DNA of 64,000 nt from Petunia secreta (taxonomy: Eukaryota > Streptophyta > Magnoliopsida > Solanales > Solanaceae). The notes beneath the pieces are model-generated. The model searched no databases and had not been told where the DNA came from. It worked only from the letters and a program-made list of their open reading frames with translations. This document shows, in pieces, positions 1 through 9,028 of this stretch (position 1 is the first letter of the stretch; the number at the start of each line of letters is the position of its first letter). Made by a program: the position numbers and the translations under genes. The stretch is from the NCBI GenBank assembly GCA_029990175.1, contig JARKIP010000035.1:35664001-35728000 (forward strand), given 5' to 3'.

Positions 1-213
1 ATGTGCGTTGACTGTCGAGCAGTCAACAAAATAACGGTAAAGTATCGTCATCCTATCCCTCGATTAGATGACATGCTAGATGAGTTAAGTGGTTCTTCAT
101 ATTTTTCGAAGATAGACCTCAGGTCCGGTTACCATCAGATCCGAATGAAACCCGGGGACGAGTGGAAAACCGCATTCAAGACCAAATTCGGTCTCTATGA
201 ATGGTTGGTGATG
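1..213 (+). pseudogene. H1 pol, reverse transcriptase fragment (5' piece, broken by I1)
   Basis: This is the middle of a Ty3/gypsy RT palm. It begins at the MCVDCRAVNK block and carries the first catalytic Asp in the FSKIDLRSGYHQ motif (about residue 40), then the GDEWKTAFKT and LYEWLVM blocks. The frame stops three bases into the inserted I1 LTR. The natural continuation, PFGLSNAPSTF, is found at 5974. The gag, protease and N-terminal RT parts lie outside the window. The ATG at base 1 is an internal methionine, not a start. Confidence 0.93.
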
Positions 214-1044
214 TGATGCGGGGAAAATGACCTAAACGACAACCATCAAAAGCCAAGCTCGAGAGCACAACGGATACGAGTCAAGGCCTCCGGGAACATC
301 TTGGAAGATCCTGCATTGGAGCGCCAACGGATGGAGGAAACAGGGCAGGAAAACAGGCAGCCCAAAACAGGGCAAAACAGGGGAGCAATCTGGGAGCTCA
401 CTGCCTGAGGAAGAACAAGTGTTCTTCGCGATCGCGCCACTACTCACGCGATCGCGAAGAGGAGTCCATTACCCTGCGCGACAGCGTGTGATCTTGAGCG
501 ATCGCGTGGAGTTGAAGTCCAGCCAGATCGATCTCTGCGCGACAGCGACCAAGCAAGCGCGATCGCGGTGCTTTGAAGAATGCCCAGCGCGATCGCGAGC
601 CTTCCTGGCGTGATCGCGAAGAAGAAGTATTGAGCAGCGAGGCAGAATCAGCTGCAGGGCCATTTTTGTCCAAAACTCTATGTAAATGTATATATAGCAC
701 ATTTTGTTCTTCATTTCATAGTTTTAGCTTGAATTGAATAGAGAGAAGAGAGAATTAGAGAAGGCCGAGCCTTTCTAGTCCGAAGCCCGAGGCTTCATGT
801 ATCTCACTAACTTGGAACCTATGGCGATCGACACCTAGTTGAGTCCATTGTAAGGTTCGAGTTTCACTTTCTCCCTTTTGGATTATTAATTCATGTCTTG
901 AATTCATTAATCCGTTCTTTCTTCTCGTTTCTTGACTCCCCAATCCTTGTTTCCCCGATATCTTTGATATCACCTATCTTGTTATTTATCGCTTCCGCAT
1001 AGTTTATATCGTTGTTAAGCTTCCGCGTGTTTTTCCCCTTATCA
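214..1044 (+). repeat. I1 5' LTR
   Basis: It starts TGATGCGGGG and ends CCCCTTATCA, an imperfect inverted terminal pair, and is followed by GT and the PBS. U3 carries about six GCGATCGC-type palindromes between 428 and 618. A TATATATA box lies at 689-696. The last copy of the palindrome reads TGATCGCG here and CGATCGCG in the 3' LTR. Confidence 0.95.
689..696 (+). promoter_or_regulatory. I1 putative TATA box
   Basis: TATATATA lies in the AT-rich part of the 5' LTR, downstream of the palindrome cluster, where a Ty3/gypsy U3 promoter is expected. The same box is at 5613-5620 in the 3' LTR. The transcription start cannot be read from sequence alone. Confidence 0.55.
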
Positions 1045-1046
1045 GT

Positions 1047-1058
1047 TGGTATCAGAGC
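1047..1058 (+). other. I1 primer-binding site (initiator-Met tRNA type)
   Basis: TGGTATCAGAGC lies two bases after the 5' LTR end. It is complementary to the 3' end of plant initiator methionine tRNA, the usual primer of plant Ty3/gypsy elements. The same site occurs in J2, K2, K3, K4, H3 and L1. Confidence 0.93.
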
Positions 1059-2147
1059 AAGGCTCGGGTTATGTTCTTACAAACCCCCGTTCCTTGTTCC
1101 ATATGTTAGTTTCATTGTTGTTGTTGTGTTGTTCTTGAAAAATTGAAGAAAAACAAAAAAATTGAAAAAACTAGAAAATTTGACAAAATTTGGTCGAGCG
1201 GGTTGGATACGAATCCCCGAGTGTTAAAAAGTATTGGGGTTTGTTCCTTGTTGTATTCCCGTCGTTTTGATACCCATATATCGTGTTTTGGTGTTACGAT
1301 TCAAAAATTTCGAAAATCAAAATCCAAAAGTTTGAAAATTCTTGAAAACGCTTCAATCTTGAATCGAAGCTTGTTGTTGTTTGTTTGGAGTTGAAAACTA
1401 TTGGGGATTGGTTGTTATAGTTGTATACACCTTTGGGTATCGTTGGTTTTGTGTTTCGGGTTGGAATCGAGCCAAAAATTTGGCCAAAATCGCCCAAAAA
1501 CCCGTTTTTGAGCTGCTGTGAAAGTGCAGGGATTAACCCTTCGCGATCGCGAAGAGCAATTTCGCGATAGCGAAGAACAAATTTATTTTTTGAAAAATTA
1601 ACCCTTCGCGATCGCGCGCGTCTGGTCGCGATAGCGAAGAACAAAAAAATTTCAGAATTCCAGTTTTGGGACAGAATGTTCGCAACGGCTTCCGAACAGT
1701 TTCCAAACATCATGACTCCAATTGGACCATTAGATATGATGAGTTTGTAGATCACAAACAAAATTTCATCCGATTCCAAATCCGTTTGGTGCCGATTCGA
1801 GTCGAATCTTTTGTGTCCCGTTTTCTACCGTACCTCTTGGTTAGTGTTTTGAAGGTAATTGGCCTACTTGAAAGACACTAATCCTTTAGCGTATTAGGTA
1901 TTCGTGCGTAGAGGAGATTAGAATTCAAAGAAGAGTCGTAGAACTCCTTTTGGCCTCAAGTGCGCACTTTAAATAGCCGTCCGTACATAGAGTCTCATTA
2001 ATTCCACTCCGAACTTTAACTTGGACATGCTAGTTGTGATTACCTTGGTTCCCAAGTTGATAAGGCCTCGCTCTTGAGTGTACATATATTGAGTGATACA
2101 CGTGAGGGAGTGACTTTTGGGAGGTATTGTTCTTTGGTGTTGCAACA
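1059..2147 (+). other. I1 untranslated leader with palindrome cluster
   Basis: No credible gene is present. A cluster of GCGATCGC-like palindromes at about 1546-1637 repeats the motif of the LTR. The stretch from about 1667 to 1810 (GACAGAATGTTCGCAA onwards) closely matches the J2 leader at about 20565-20700, which ties the I and J families together. The leader ends with a T-rich stretch before the ATG at 2148. Confidence 0.8.
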
Positions 2148-5100
2148 ATGTCGGATGTTGATTGTGGGGATTATGGCTCATGTGGCGATGATGCGAGTTG
2201 CTATGACTCGTATGGTGATGATGGAGACTATGGTTCCTATGAGGGTGATGATGGCCATTACTATGATGATGGAAACCATGGCTCCTATGTTGATGAAGCG
2301 GTTCACTATGATGATCGTGAAATTGATGAAGACTATGAGGCTTGTGATGAAGAATGTGATGATGCCTATGCTTCTAGTCAAGAAATCGAAGATGGTGACG
2401 CTTCAAGGTACATTGATCCTACTTACTCTACTTGTGATGAATTAGAGCATGATAGTGACATAGATAGAGTTGATGATGATGTTGAGTATATGAATTGTTC
2501 TTATGCATCTTCTCTTGGTGTTGCTAATGGAGTACAAGGGAGTAGTGGAGGACCTTCCATTAGTATGGGGGGTGGTGGTGGTTGTTCCATGGGAAAGAAG
2601 GAGCTTGCATCTTCTAGGTTCGCTAAGCGACCTAATGCTTCTAATTTCCATGTGGAGGGTGGTATGATAGATGGTGTTGCTTTTGCTACAAAGGGGTTAT
2701 GTGCCGTGAGGGGCGTGGATGATTGTAGTAGGGGTAGTACTATGGGCTATGGAACCAAGGCGAGAGGCACTTATGGGTTCCATGGCAAGGTTCCTTCCTC
2801 GATTTCCAACAACATTTCTAATGTTGGGAAAGTGACGGGAAGTAGAGATTGTTCTAGTGGTGTTGCCACTAGTGGAGGGATAAGGAAGACCCAAGTTGTC
2901 GGAGTTGACACTTGTGGGCATTCAAGTTCTCACTTGGATGCCAATCTACAAAACTTGGGTAGATGTAGGTTCGTTGTTGAGGTAGATGGTATTGGAGGAT
3001 ACTTGCTCAAGATTGGTGGTACCGATGCCAATTGTATTAGCACCTCTTTGGTTGATAGGTTTAGGATACCATGCCATAAGCTAGAGCATCCTTATGAGTA
3101 TGATGGAGTGTGGGTTTCTAAGGAGGCTCGGGTACTCATATCTCATAGGAACTATCAATGCTATGTATGGTGTGATGTGTATCCCATGCGTCATGTTGAT
3201 GTGTGGATAGGTGACCGGTGGTTGGAGGGGAAGAGGGTGCAATATAGTGTGGTGAAGGATGTGTATCTTGTGGGCGTAGGGCAAAGAGTCTATGACTTTG
3301 TGCCTTACCGGGCGAAGAGCCGAGTGCCTACTAGTGCACCTTCTTTGGCTAGGCAAAGGAGGAAGGAGCAAGAACTTCATTCCATGGTTGGTAAAGTTGA
3401 GCAATCAAGAAGTCCTACAAACACAAGCAATGGTGGGACTAGTGCTACAAAAGAGTTGGCAAATGTCGACAAGGTGAGCCCAAAGCCACTTCCAAAGCCG
3501 AGTGGTTCACCAACAAAGAAAAAGGAGACATCAAGTGATGAGTCTCCTAGTCCTAGATTCCGGGTTGATGTAAAGAGTCCACCTACTCCGGCTATGGGTA
3601 TTCTTGGGCCTCATCCCAATTCGCCCGAATTTGAGAGACAAAAGATTGAGAGGAGTAAGGGAGTGACCGGTGACATTCCTCGAGTGGAAAAAGGAGAGGA
3701 TGTGTTGAGTGATGTGACCGGGATGTCACCACCCGAATCTACACCTAGCCTTGAAAGAAAAATGAGGGAAAAGAAAGAGGGAAAAAAGAGTGAGGGCACC
3801 CCTTATTCTAACCTTAACCTTTTATCTTTTTCTTCTACTTGTTTGAGTACTTGTGTAGGTATTCTTGGAGGCAAACCGATGGAGCCTCAACCATGTTCCG
3901 TGAAGGAAAGGCAAGGTGAAGGAGATGCCGAGTGTGAGCTACAAGGTGGAGACGTTCATGACCCTTCAAAGGTATGTGTTAGTTCTTCCTCCCTTGAGCA
4001 TGATACTTCCTTGCCTTGTGATCTTGTTTGTAACAACTCTATGCTAGTTGATGATTTGCATGAGTATAATGTGTTTGCAACTAGTGTAGGGCCTTCGGGT
4101 CAACTTGTGTGTGAAAATGAACCACTAATTGAGAGGGTTGAGAAGCCACATCATGATGTGAGCTCGATTTTCATTGAGCCTCTCTTTAGTGACAATATTG
4201 AAGTTGACCTTGTTTGTGACCCTTGTTATGACACCCCACCCATGTTTGATAAAGGAGAAGATGAATTGCATGATTATCCTATTCTTCCCTTTGATTGCTT
4301 ATTTGCTAGCGGTGGTATCTTGTGTCGTAGTGAGGAAGTTTGTAACCTTGAGGAGTCTCTTGAGAATGAGATTGATCGACTTGTGTTCGATGACTCCTCA
4401 AGTGTCGATGTTGTCTCTAGTTTGAGAACTTCACCTTTGCTTGCCAATGAACTTGAGAAGTGTGCCTATACTAATCCTTTGTATGAGAGCAACTTCAATG
4501 AAAATGGTGAATTGTATCAAGCTAGAGTAGAGTGTGAGTTTGGACCTCCATGGATTGGAATGCCTAACTCTAGGGATAACCCATTGTTTGAGACCTCCCT
4601 TGGGAGTTTGTCCAATAAGGGGGATTGTCTTGGGGTTGATTTGGGAGGTGAGGAGGTACCTCTCGGTGTGTGTATGACTGCTCTTAAGAAGGGGAGTGGA
4701 GTAGTCGATGTTAGTTGTGAGTTGAACTATTTTACTCACTCCATCCCATATGTCGAGCACACCTTGAGTGTTGAGCATGCCAAAGCCAATGTGTCACTTT
4801 GTGATGAAACTGATTTGAAGGCTTGGTATGTTGGTCATGGGCTTAGGGGTCGTGGGGGATTTAATTGCTACATGCATATCCTTGATCTCTTTGCTTGTTT
4901 TGGAAATGAGTGCTTGTTCTTGTCGAGCCAAGACTTTGTTGTCTCCTTTGGGGACATAAGCTTTTTAATAGGTATTGATGCTTGGCTCTATCACAAGAGT
5001 GTGTTTTCCACACCACTTGCACTTTTTCTTGCTAAGCTAACCTACTTGCGAAGTAGGAAATTTTGGTTGTGCTTTGTTTTGATTGTAGGTTTTGATGGTT

Positions 5101-5159
5101 CGATTTCGAGGACGAAATCCTTTCAAGAAGGGGAGGATGATGCGGGGAAAATGACCTAA
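2148..5159 (+). CDS. I1 ORF: non-canonical polyprotein with degenerate retropepsin-like domain
   Basis: The frame codes for about 1003 residues from the ATG at 2148; an upstream in-frame non-ATG start is less likely. Residues 1-125 are a low-complexity Asp/Tyr/Gly-rich tail. Residues 271-395 align with the retropepsin region of J/K gag-pol: after GRCRF comes a block ending ...ANCISTSLVDRF where J has ...ANVVSQSLVSQL, then HPYEY, CDVYPM and WIGDRW matching HPSPY, FDVVPM and FGRPW. The catalytic DSG is replaced by IGG (about residue 290), so protease activity is unlikely. A basic patch (ARQRRKEQE) follows, then long acidic and Ser-rich regions with YDTPPMFD at about residue 693, a motif shared with the L1 ORF. 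The C-terminus SRTKSFQEGEDD reads across the PPT into the 3' LTR. Expression and function are unknown. Confidence 0.75.
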   Translation: MSDVDCGDYGSCGDDASCYDSYGDDGDYGSYEGDDGHYYDDGNHGSYVDEAVHYDDREIDEDYEACDEECDDAYASSQEIEDGDASRYIDPTYSTCDELEHDSDIDRVDDDVEYMNCSYASSLGVANGVQGSSGGPSISMGGGGGCSMGKKELASSRFAKRPNASNFHVEGGMIDGVAFATKGLCAVRGVDDCSRGSTMGYGTKARGTYGFHGKVPSSISNNISNVGKVTGSRDCSSGVATSGGIRKTQVVGVDTCGHSSSHLDANLQNLGRCRFVVEVDGIGGYLLKIGGTDANCISTSLVDRFRIPCHKLEHPYEYDGVWVSKEARVLISHRNYQCYVWCDVYPMRHVDVWIGDRWLEGKRVQYSVVKDVYLVGVGQRVYDFVPYRAKSRVPTSAPSLARQRRKEQELHSMVGKVEQSRSPTNTSNGGTSATKELANVDKVSPKPLPKPSGSPTKKKETSSDESPSPRFRVDVKSPPTPAMGILGPHPNSPEFERQKIERSKGVTGDIPRVEKGEDVLSDVTGMSPPESTPSLERKMREKKEGKKSEGTPYSNLNLLSFSSTCLSTCVGILGGKPMEPQPCSVKERQGEGDAECELQGGDVHDPSKVCVSSSSLEHDTSLPCDLVCNNSMLVDDLHEYNVFATSVGPSGQLVCENEPLIERVEKPHHDVSSIFIEPLFSDNIEVDLVCDPCYDTPPMFDKGEDELHDYPILPFDCLFASGGILCRSEEVCNLEESLENEIDRLVFDDSSSVDVVSSLRTSPLLANELEKCAYTNPLYESNFNENGELYQARVECEFGPPWIGMPNSRDNPLFETSLGSLSNKGDCLGVDLGGEEVPLGVCMTALKKGSGVVDVSCELNYFTHSIPYVEHTLSVEHAKANVSLCDETDLKAWYVGHGLRGRGGFNCYMHILDLFACFGNECLFLSSQDFVVSFGDISFLIGIDAWLYHKSVFSTPLALFLAKLTYLRSRKFWLCFVLIVGFDGSISRTKSFQEGEDDAGKMT
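5125..5137 (+). other. I1 polypurine tract
   Basis: AAGAAGGGGAGGA immediately precedes the 3' LTR and would prime plus-strand synthesis. It is identical to the PPT of J and K. The sequence also codes the conserved QEGEDD peptide at the end of the ORF. Confidence 0.9.
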
Positions 5160-5968
5160 ACGACAACCATCAAAAGCCAAGCTCGAGAGCACAACGGATA
5201 CGAGTCAAGGCCTCCGGGAACATCTTGGAAGATCCTGCATTGGAGCGCCAACGGATGGAGGAAACAGGGCAGGAAAACAGGCAGCCCAAAACAGGGCAAA
5301 ACAGGGGAGCAATCTGGGAGCTCACTGCCTGAGGAAGAACAAGTGTTCTTCGCGATCGCGCCACTACTCACGCGATCGCGAAGAGGAGTCCATTACCCTG
5401 CGCGACAGCGTGTGATCTTGAGCGATCGCGTGGAGTTGAAGTCCAGCCAGATCGATCTCTGCGCGACAGCGACCAAGCAAGCGCGATCGCGGTGCTTTGA
5501 AGAATGCCCAGCGCGATCGCGAGCCTTCCTGGCGCGATCGCGAAGAAGAAGTATTGAGCAGCGAGGCAGAATCAGCTGCAGGGCCATTTTTGTCCAAAAC
5601 TCTATGTAAATGTATATATAGCACATTTTGTTCTTCATTTCATAGTTTTAGCTTGAATTGAATAGAGAGAAGAGAGAATTAGAGAAGGCCGAGCCTTTCT
5701 AGTCCGAAGCCCGAGGCTTCATGTATCTCACTAACTTGGAACCTATGGCGATCGACACCTAGTTGAGTCCATTGTAAGGTTCGAGTTTCACTTTCTCCCT
5801 TTTGGATTATTAATTCATGTCTTGAATTCATTAATCCGTTCTTTCTTCTCGTTTCTTGACTCCCCAATCCTTGTTTCCCCGATATCTTTGATATCACCTA
5901 TCTTGTTATTTATCGCTTCCGCATAGTTTATATCGTTGTTAAGCTTCCGCGTGTTTTTCCCCTTATCA
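5138..5968 (+). repeat. I1 3' LTR
   Basis: It is 831 bp, the same length as the 5' LTR and essentially identical, starting TGATGCGGGG and ending CCCCTTATCA. It is followed by the TGATG duplication and the resumed H1 RT frame. The palindrome cluster lies at about 5352-5542 and a TATATATA box at 5613-5620. Confidence 0.95.
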
Positions 5969-8370
5969 TGATGCCTTTTGGCTTATCCAATGCACCGAGC
6001 ACATTCATGCGACTGATGAACCATGTGCTCAAACCGTTCATAAATAAGTTTGTTGTCGTTTATTTCGATGACATACTTGTTTATAGCAGAACCGTGGATG
6101 AACATGTCGACCACCTAAGGCAAGTACTTGAAAAGCTTCGAGAAGAGAAGTTGTATGCCAACTTCAAGAAATGCGCCTTTGGTGTCGATCGTGTAGTCTT
6201 TCTTGGATTTGTTGTCAGTGTTAATGGTGTCGAAGTCGACGAATCAAAGGTCGACGCCATCAAAGATTGGCCAACTCCAACCTCGGTATCACAAGTTCGT
6301 AGCTTCCATGGCTTAGCTAGCTTTTACCGAAGGTTTGTTCGTGACTTTAGCACCATAGCAGCTCCTTTAACCGAGCTGGTGAAGAAAGACAATCCATTTG
6401 TGTGGGAAGAGTCCCAAGAAAGGGCTTTCCAAGAGTTGAAACGGAGGCTTTGTTCTGCCCCGTTGTTGCAACTCCCTGACTTCGGCAAAGCATTCGAAGT
6501 CGAGTGTGATGCGTCTGGAGTTGGGATCGGAGGAGTGCTGATGCAAGAATCGAAGCCGATCGCTTACTTTAGCGAAAAGCTTAAGGGTGCAACTCTGAAC
6601 TATTCAACATATGACAAAGAGTTGTATGCCCTCGTTCGAGCACTCGCCCATTGGCAGCATTATTTGTGGCCTCGAGAGTTTCTGATCCGAAGTGATCATG
6701 AGTCCTTGAAGCATCTCCGAGGTCAGGAGAAGCTGAACCGAAGGCATGCCAAATGGGTTGAATTCATTGAAAGTTTTCCCTATGTAATTCATTACAAAAA
6801 GGGAAAAGATAATGTTGTGGCCGATGCGCTATCAAGGAAATTTGCCTTAGCGACCACTCTCGCCTCTAGGCTCATGGGATTCGAAAGCATCAAGTCGATG
6901 TACGAGGACGATCCCAAGCTGAAATATGTTCGAGACGCAATCTTGAGTGGCCGAAAGGTTGAGAAATATCAGTGGCATGATGGCTACCTCTTCAAAAATG
7001 GGAGGGTTTGTGTGCCAGTGTCATCGTGGAGAGAGCTCTTGGTTCGAGAAGCTCACTCAGGTGGACTGATGGGACACTTCGGTGTCGATAAAACTCTTGG
7101 TATCTTGACCGAGCAGTTCCATTGGCCCAAAATGCGACGAGATGTGGAAAAGCTTTGCAACGCTTGTCTCGTTTGCAAGAAAGCAAAATCGAAGTCCAAC
7201 CCTCATGGTTTGTACACCCCGTTACCTGTGCCTGATCGACCTTGGGTTGATATATCCATGGACTTTGTCTTGGGGTTACCGAGGTCGGGGGGAGGACATG
7301 ATAGCATCTTCGTTGTGGTTGACCGTTTTTCAAAAATGGCTCACTTTATTCCTTGCAAAAAGTGTGATGATGCACAGCATGTAGCTACATTGTTTATTTC
7401 TAACGTGTTAAAATTGCATGGTGTACCTCGTACTATTGTGAGTGATCGAGACTCGAAGTTCTTGAGTCATTTTTGGAAGTGTTTGTGGGGTGCCCTCGGC
7501 ACCAAGCTACTATTCTCGACGTCTCACCATCCTCAGACTGATGGACAGACCGAGGTAGTTAACCGAACCTTGGGATCGTTGCTTCGGGCAATGACCAAAG
7601 GGAAGGTTGGAAACTGGGCTGATCGTTTGCCCATGATGGAGTTCGCATACAATCGAACGGTGCATAGAATGATCAACATGACCCCGTTTGAATGTGTGTA
7701 TGGATTTAATCCTTTGATTCCACTTGATTTAACCCCATTGCCTCGAGATTCTGTTCTTGATTTTGAAGGTACTCGAAGAGCAGCAGCCTTGATCGAATTG
7801 CATGCAAAGGTGAAGAAGAACCTCGAGGAGGCCTATGCAAAGGTTGCCTTAAAGAAAAACAAGGGGCGTAAAAAGTTGGAATTAAAGAAGGGAGATTGGG
7901 TTTGGGTTCACTTCCGAAAGGAACGCTTCCCGAACCAAAGGAAAGGAAAGTTGGCTCCTCGAGGGGATGGTCCATTTCAAGTGTTGAACAAGATCAACAA
8001 CAATGCCTACGTGATCGACCTCCCTGGTGAGTATAACGTGTCCAACACCTTTAATGTTGCTGACTTAGTTCCTTGTGTTGTAGGTCCAACTTCGGAGGAC
8101 GAGGAGGGCTTGATTTCGAGGACGAAATCTTCTCAAGAAGAGGAGGATGATGCAGCCCGATCACGTGCTGATCAAGTGATCGATCCACCGAGGAGACCGA
8201 TGACAAGAAGCCAAGCCAAGCTGCTGCACGATGTGCACGTTCGCTTAGCCTGGCCGAAGGAAAACAATGGCTCCAAAGCTGAGTGGCCGAGCTCAAGAAT
8301 CGAAGGCATTATCTTCAGATTTGAGCCCGAAGGCAAAGTGACCGAGGACAATAAGCTCGAAGACAATTGA
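5969..8370 (+). pseudogene. H1 pol, 3' part: RT end, RNase H, integrase, LTR-coded tail
   Basis: This is the in-frame continuation of 1-213 after one copy of the TGATG duplication. In order it shows PFGLSNAPSTF and the YFDD catalytic box (about 6061), RNase H with VECDASG, SDHESLKHL and VADALSR, an HHCC integrase zinc finger (REAHSGGLMGHFG then CNACLVC), an integrase core with D in SMDFVLGLP, D in VSDRDSKF and E in QTDGQTEVVN, and a GPF-type C-terminal module (GDGPFQVLNKINNNAYVIDLP). The frame crosses the PPT and ends 223 bases inside the 3' LTR with a PMTRSQAKLLHDVHVRL tail. No chromodomain is seen. Apart from I1 the visible pol appears open. Confidence 0.92.
8135..8147 (+). other. H1 polypurine tract
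   Basis: AAGAAGAGGAGGA lies directly upstream of the LTR start TGATGCAGCCC. It differs by one base from the PPT of J and K. Confidence 0.85.
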
Positions 8371-8919
8371 GCGTCCGAACGCAGCAAGTGTGTGTTCGAG
8401 CAGACAAACGAGAACCGAAGCCAAGGCTTACCGAAGTCAAATCTGCCGAAGTCAAATCTGCCGAACACATTTTTAACTCAGCCCTGCGTGGCTTATTTTC
8501 ATTGGTCGACTGTGACCTATTTACTAGTTTACCCTTAGTATTTCCTATATAAACCTTAGTCCTTACATTGTAAAGAGTTAGCTAGTTTTTTGAATATTGA
8601 TGAATTGAATGAAAGTGCCGAGCACATTTCTTCTTGTCTCCGTCGTGAGCAAAACCCCGGTGAGGGCTTTTAAGGACTTGTGGCTTTCGGTTAGTCCGAT
8701 TGAACATTCCTCTTGATCATTCAGTTTGCAAGAGGCAATGTTCTCTTGAGGATTGTTGCTTAGTATAGGTGATCCTTGTACTCCTTTTGATTGAGCTTTG
8801 AGACAGGTTCCTCACTGTTCTTTCGAAAGAAGCAAGTTTTGTCTTGCTTTTATCTTTATCTCTCTTGTTTGTTCTTCCGCGTTCGTGCTAACAATCCCTT
8901 CGGGAATTGCATTGCACCA
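8148..8919 (+). repeat. H1 3' LTR
   Basis: It is 772 bp, TGATGCAGCCC...TTGCACCA, with the right end defined by comparison with H2 (27223) and the H3 5' LTR/PBS junction (45711). Its first 223 bases are pol coding sequence. A short direct duplication (CGAAGTCAAATCTGC twice) lies near 8434-8462. TATATAAA at 8546-8553 is the likely TATA box. The part after 8370 holds no gene. Confidence 0.9.
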
Positions 8920-9028
8920 TCAAACCAACCCCCAAGCTTGAGTGAACCCGAGCGACAAACAAAAGTGAGGGAGTGAGTGAGGACTTTTACTCTAATCTTC
9001 CTTTCTTGTTTTTGATTATTGTAGGTAC
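8920..9028 (+). other. J1 leader remnant upstream of gag
   Basis: It matches the J2 leader just before gag (about 20991-21087), starting at the ACCAACC...AAGCTTGAGTGAACC stretch. It ends in a T-rich run and TTGTAG|GTAC directly before the gag ATG, a splice-acceptor-like context. The rest of the J1 leader and its 5' LTR are beyond H1, left of the window. Confidence 0.85.

Larger units (their letters stand above)
214..5968 (+). mobile_element. I1: complete non-autonomous LTR retrotransposon (5.8 kb)
   Basis: Two 831-bp LTRs (214-1044 and 5138-5968) flank a PBS, a leader of about 1.1 kb, one long ORF (2148-5159) and a PPT. A perfect 5-bp duplication TGATG lies at 209-213 and 5969-5973, inside the host RT codons for VMP. 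I saw one difference between the LTRs, at about position 611, a C-to-T change in a CpG, so the insertion is young. There is no recognisable RT, RNase H or integrase. LTR and leader resemble family J, which probably supplies the enzymes (inference). Confidence 0.93.
1..8919 (+). mobile_element. H1: Ty3/gypsy LTR retrotransposon, 5' part outside window, split by I1
   Basis: Only the pol 3' half and the 3' LTR lie in the window. The pol frame runs 1-213, is broken by I1 (214-5968), and resumes after the second copy of the 5-bp duplication TGATG. The 3' LTR ends at 8919 and is followed by a leader sequence of J1, so H1 sits in the 5' leader of J1. Its own 5' LTR and left target duplication are beyond the left edge; the right copy would be TCAAA at 8920-8924. 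The family is close to H2 (27223-29425) and to the 3' half of H3. Confidence 0.9.

Noticed and set aside
428..618. GCGATCGC repeats resembling the cyanobacterial HIP1 palindrome
   Set aside because: They lie inside LTRs and leaders of plant Ty3/gypsy elements together with plant tRNA primer sites; nothing else suggests cyanobacterial DNA.
1047..1058. tRNA gene from the TGGTATCAGAGC match
   Set aside because: Only the 12-base primer-binding complement is present, always 2-3 bases after an LTR, with no cloverleaf.
2074..2445. Met-rich frame (MMRVAMTRMVMMETM-like) overlapping the I1 ORF start
   Set aside because: It is the shifted frame of the GATGATGG-type low-complexity repeat and has no extension or homologue.
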